Below are positions 54,173-56,062 of a stretch of DNA of 56,062 nucleotides, one piece after another; positions within the stretch are counted from its first letter, which is position 1, and each line of letters begins with the position of its first letter. The stretch is from an uncultured Eubacteriales bacterium. GTDB lineage: Bacteria > Bacillota > Clostridia > Christensenellales > Aristaeellaceae. The notes under the pieces are model-generated. The model did not search any database, had not been told where the DNA came from, and saw only the letters and a program-made list of their open reading frames with translations. The stretch lies in NCBI GenBank assembly GCA_902777335.1, contig CACYTF010000014.1, forward strand, positions 1-56,062, in the 5' to 3' direction. The position numbers were made by a program, and so were the translations under genes.

Positions 54173-55008
54173 GCAGGTTCACCGCCTTTTACGGGCATTT
54201 CAGAGAGAACCCGTTCCAGAAGACGGCAGAACCGCTTGCTGGAGGCGTTGGCGATGGCCAGCACCTCCTCGTGGGAGTGGGGCGTCCTGGCGATGCCGGT
54301 GGCCATGTTGGTGATGCAGGCGATGCCCAGCACCCGCATGCCCAGGTAATTGGCCACGATGGTCTCCGGCACGGTGGACATGCCGATGGCGTCCGCGCCG
54401 AGGATGTGATAGGCGCGAATCTCCGCCGCGGTCTCGTAGCAGGGACCGGTGAAGAAGGCGTAGACGCCCTCCCGCAGCGGAATGGACAGCGACGCGGCCA
54501 CCCGCCGCGCCAGGCCGTTCAGGGCGGGGTCGTAGACCTCCGTCATGTCCGGGAAGCGGGGGCCGAAGCGCTCGTCGTTTTCGCCGATCAATGGGTTGTT
54601 GCCTGCGAAGTTGATGTGGTCGGTGATGAGCATCAGGTCGCCGGGGTTGAAGTCCGGGTTGATGCCGCCGCAGGCGTTGGTCACGACGATTTCCTCCACG
54701 CCCAGCTGTCTGAGCACGTAGATCGGGAAGCTGAGCTGCCGCATGGACAGCCCCTCGTAGTAGTGAAAGCGCCCCTGCATGGCCACGATGGGCCGGCCGT
54801 TCAGCGTGCCGAACACGAACCGCGCGGCGTGGCCGCTGACATCCGACTTCGGAAAGCCGGGGATGTCGGCATAGGGCAGCAGCTCCCGGTTCTCCAGCCG
54901 GTCGGCGATGCTGCCCAGGCCGCTGCCGAGGATGACCGCGATCCGCGGGCGGCAGGCGACGCGCGCCTGGATGGAATGGACGGCGTTCATGACTTCATCG
55001 TAAAACAT
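54169..55008 (-). CDS. punA: Purine-nucleoside phosphorylase
   Basis: About 279 residues. Trimeric PNP class: cleaves inosine and guanosine with phosphate. Motifs: VILGSGLGSIAD (phosphate loop), GRFHYYEGLSMRQLSFP, VTNACGGINPDFNPGDLMLI, and base-binding GPCYETAAEIRA and GADAIGMSTVPE. ATG 55008 follows GGGAGGA; the longer frame from 55128 crosses the divergent promoter region. First gene of a three-gene operon. Its presence near an adenosine deaminase system is coincidental, since it is outside the island. Confidence 0.93.
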   Translation of the reverse strand: MFYDEVMNAVHSIQARVACRPRIAVILGSGLGSIADRLENRELLPYADIPGFPKSDVSGHAARFVFGTLNGRPIVAMQGRFHYYEGLSMRQLSFPIYVLRQLGVEEIVVTNACGGINPDFNPGDLMLITDHINFAGNNPLIGENDERFGPRFPDMTEVYDPALNGLARRVAASLSIPLREGVYAFFTGPCYETAAEIRAYHILGADAIGMSTVPETIVANYLGMRVLGIACITNMATGIARTPHSHEEVLAIANASSKRFCRLLERVLSEMPVKGGEPA

Positions 55009-55075
55009 ATTCGTATTCCTCCCTGAGGGCTTCTGTTCTGCTTGCATTTTAGCATGAATCCGGGTATGATGGGTA

Positions 55076-55087
55076 TGAGAAATCTCA
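55076..55087. promoter_or_regulatory. Possible operator between pnp and the Crp/Fnr gene
   Basis: TGAGA-AA-TCTCA is a short palindrome 20 bases before the regulator start, in the 98-bp divergent region. Crp/Fnr proteins bind palindromes of this sort, but this one is shorter than usual. Confidence 0.35.
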
Positions 55088-55106
55088 CATATTTGGCGGT
55101 GATGGC

Positions 55107-55745
55107 ATGGCGGACGCGCGCTTCCCATTGGAGGATTACTTTGGCTTCGACATTCGTCCCTTTGCGGCGTCGGTGCGGTTTGAGGCGGGCGACATCATCC
55201 TGTCGGAGGGCGAGGCGAACGAAGCCATGTTCTTTTTGCAAAAAGGCAGGGTGAAGGTCAGCGCGACCCAGCCCAACGGAAAGGTGTTGATCGTCAGCTT
55301 CATTGACGCGCCGGCCTTTCTGGGAGAATTGGAATTCCTGGGCGCGCGGGAGCTGACCAACGGCGTGACGGCGGTGCTGCCCTGCGCGTGCTGGCGGATC
55401 GACGGCGGCGGGTGCCGGGAACGGATACTGAACGACGCCACGTTTCTGAGGAAGCTGTGCGTCATGCAGGGCAGGCGCTTTGTGCAGAACGCGGAGAAGT
55501 CGGCGCAAAGCCAGTCCTACCCGCTGAAGGCGCGGTTGGCGCGGTTCATCCTCCAGGCTGCGCCGGACGGCGTCTATCGGGAAAAACACACGGAGGCCGC
55601 CGCCTATCTGGGCGTGACCTACCGGCACTATCTCTATGTGCTGGCGGATATGGTGGATCGCGGCATCCTTGAGAAGACGCCCCAGGGCTATCACATCAGG
55701 GACAGGGAAGGCCTGAGAACTTTGTCGGAAATGGAAATGCTCTGA
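55107..55745 (+). CDS. Crp/Fnr-family transcriptional regulator
   Basis: 212 residues. N-terminal cyclic-nucleotide-binding-like beta barrel (RFEAGDIILSEGEANEAMFF, QKGRVKVSATQPNGK, PAFLGELEFLGAREL) and C-terminal winged helix (HTEAAAYLGVTYRHYLYVLA, GILEKTPQGYHI). It resembles the YeiL branch. No N-terminal cysteine cluster for an Fnr-type iron-sulfur centre is present. Divergent from pnp, so it may control that operon. Confidence 0.88.
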   Translation: MADARFPLEDYFGFDIRPFAASVRFEAGDIILSEGEANEAMFFLQKGRVKVSATQPNGKVLIVSFIDAPAFLGELEFLGARELTNGVTAVLPCACWRIDGGGCRERILNDATFLRKLCVMQGRRFVQNAEKSAQSQSYPLKARLARFILQAAPDGVYREKHTEAAAYLGVTYRHYLYVLADMVDRGILEKTPQGYHIRDREGLRTLSEMEML

Positions 55746-55981
55746 CAGGGCATAACTTCCTGGGCCGGAAGGACAGGACCACCGCCGCCCTTGACACGCG
55801 ATTCAGCACGGCGACATGGATCCGATGGCGGTAGTACGGAGGAATAAGCGGACACTGCAGCAGCATCAGCTAACAATACACAAAAGCGCTCTTGAAACCA
55901 TTCGGCCAGCTGGTTTTGAATAAATCGATTCTGATCTGAATAATCCTCTGCAGAACTGTTCATGAATTGTTCACCATCAAA
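55746..55981. other. Gene-free stretch
   Basis: No gene, hairpin or repeat is recognised between the Crp/Fnr stop and the CIRCE element. Confidence 0.6.
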
Positions 55982-56008
55982 TTAGCACTCACCTCTTGAC
56001 AGTGCTAA
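55982..56008. promoter_or_regulatory. CIRCE operator (HrcA binding site)
   Basis: TTAGCACTC, nine bases, CAGTGCTAA. The consensus is TTAGCACTC-N9-GAGTGCTAA, so only the first base of the right arm differs. HrcA repression at CIRCE controls groESL or hrcA-grpE-dnaK; one of these should start beyond the right edge. Confidence 0.92.
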
Positions 56009-56023
56009 CAAAATGAGTATAAT
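55996..56023 (+). promoter_or_regulatory. Heat-shock-regulated sigma-A promoter
   Basis: TTGACA (55996-56001), 16-bp spacer, TATAAT (56018-56023). The -35 overlaps the right half of CIRCE, so HrcA would block RNA polymerase. The controlled gene is outside the window. Confidence 0.88.
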
Positions 56024-56062
56024 AATATACGAACCGAGGGGGAAGGAAAGAAAGAGCCCCGG

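Overview
The window looks like chromosome from a GC-rich, anaerobic Firmicutes-type bacterium, probably a gut clostridial lineage. The reasons are sigma-A promoters with 16-18 bp spacers, strong GGAGG ribosome binding sites, a CIRCE heat-shock operator, a DUF6291-type gene, split transketolase subunits and a ferredoxin-type aldo/keto reductase. The species cannot be named from the sequence alone.

Region 1 (1-25.7 kb) is host chromosome. It holds a BrnT/BrnA-like toxin-antitoxin pair and an exported metallo-beta-lactamase-fold protein cut by an amber codon. A sn-glycerol-1-phosphate dehydrogenase follows. The main feature is a long minus-strand operon running from 16.5 to 4.5 kb: ribose-type ABC importer (binding protein, ATPase, permease), inositol enzymes IolE, IolB and IolG, two transketolase halves, an archaeal-type GAPDH, an archaeal-type phosphoglycerate kinase and a LarA-family racemase. 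The operon therefore imports a polyol or sugar, converts it through inositol chemistry and carries three-carbon products through lower glycolysis, but iolC, iolD, iolJ and iolA are not here. Then come a frameshifted DUF6291 gene, two acetyltransferases, malic enzyme divergent from a DeoR-type regulator, and a minus-strand tocopherol-cyclase-like/aldo-keto reductase/GH43 operon. Intergenic DNA in this half is full of two repeat families: 7-bp tandem arrays and hairpins sharing a GGGGAC-GGTT core.

Region 2 (25.77-51.66 kb) is an integrated genomic island. It starts inside tRNA-Asn, is bounded by a 46-bp direct repeat of the tRNA 3' end, and has a tyrosine integrase (apparently frameshifted) next to the intact tRNA. 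Cargo: an XRE regulator, an ECF sigma factor with a membrane partner and a small secreted protein, then an anti-phage block. The block holds RADAR (rdrA, rdrB and a SLATT-like membrane protein), Shango (sngA, sngB, sngC), and a third operon of an AlbA_2/Schlafen-type ATPase, a RecQ helicase and a reverse transcriptase-nitrilase of the DRT1/UG1 type. RecQ and the reverse transcriptase overlap by ATGA. This third operon is the best candidate here for an undescribed combined system.

Region 3 (51.66-56.06 kb) returns to host chromosome: the displaced original tRNA-Asn terminator, a cluster of five TACTCGGGACGA repeats in alternating orientation, a minus-strand operon (purine nucleoside phosphorylase, COG2509 FAD protein, GNAT acetyltransferase), a divergent Crp/Fnr regulator, and at the right edge a CIRCE operator over a strong promoter whose gene lies outside the window.

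One nonsense codon and three single-base frameshifts were found. Some could be uncorrected assembly errors and should be checked against reads before being treated as biology.
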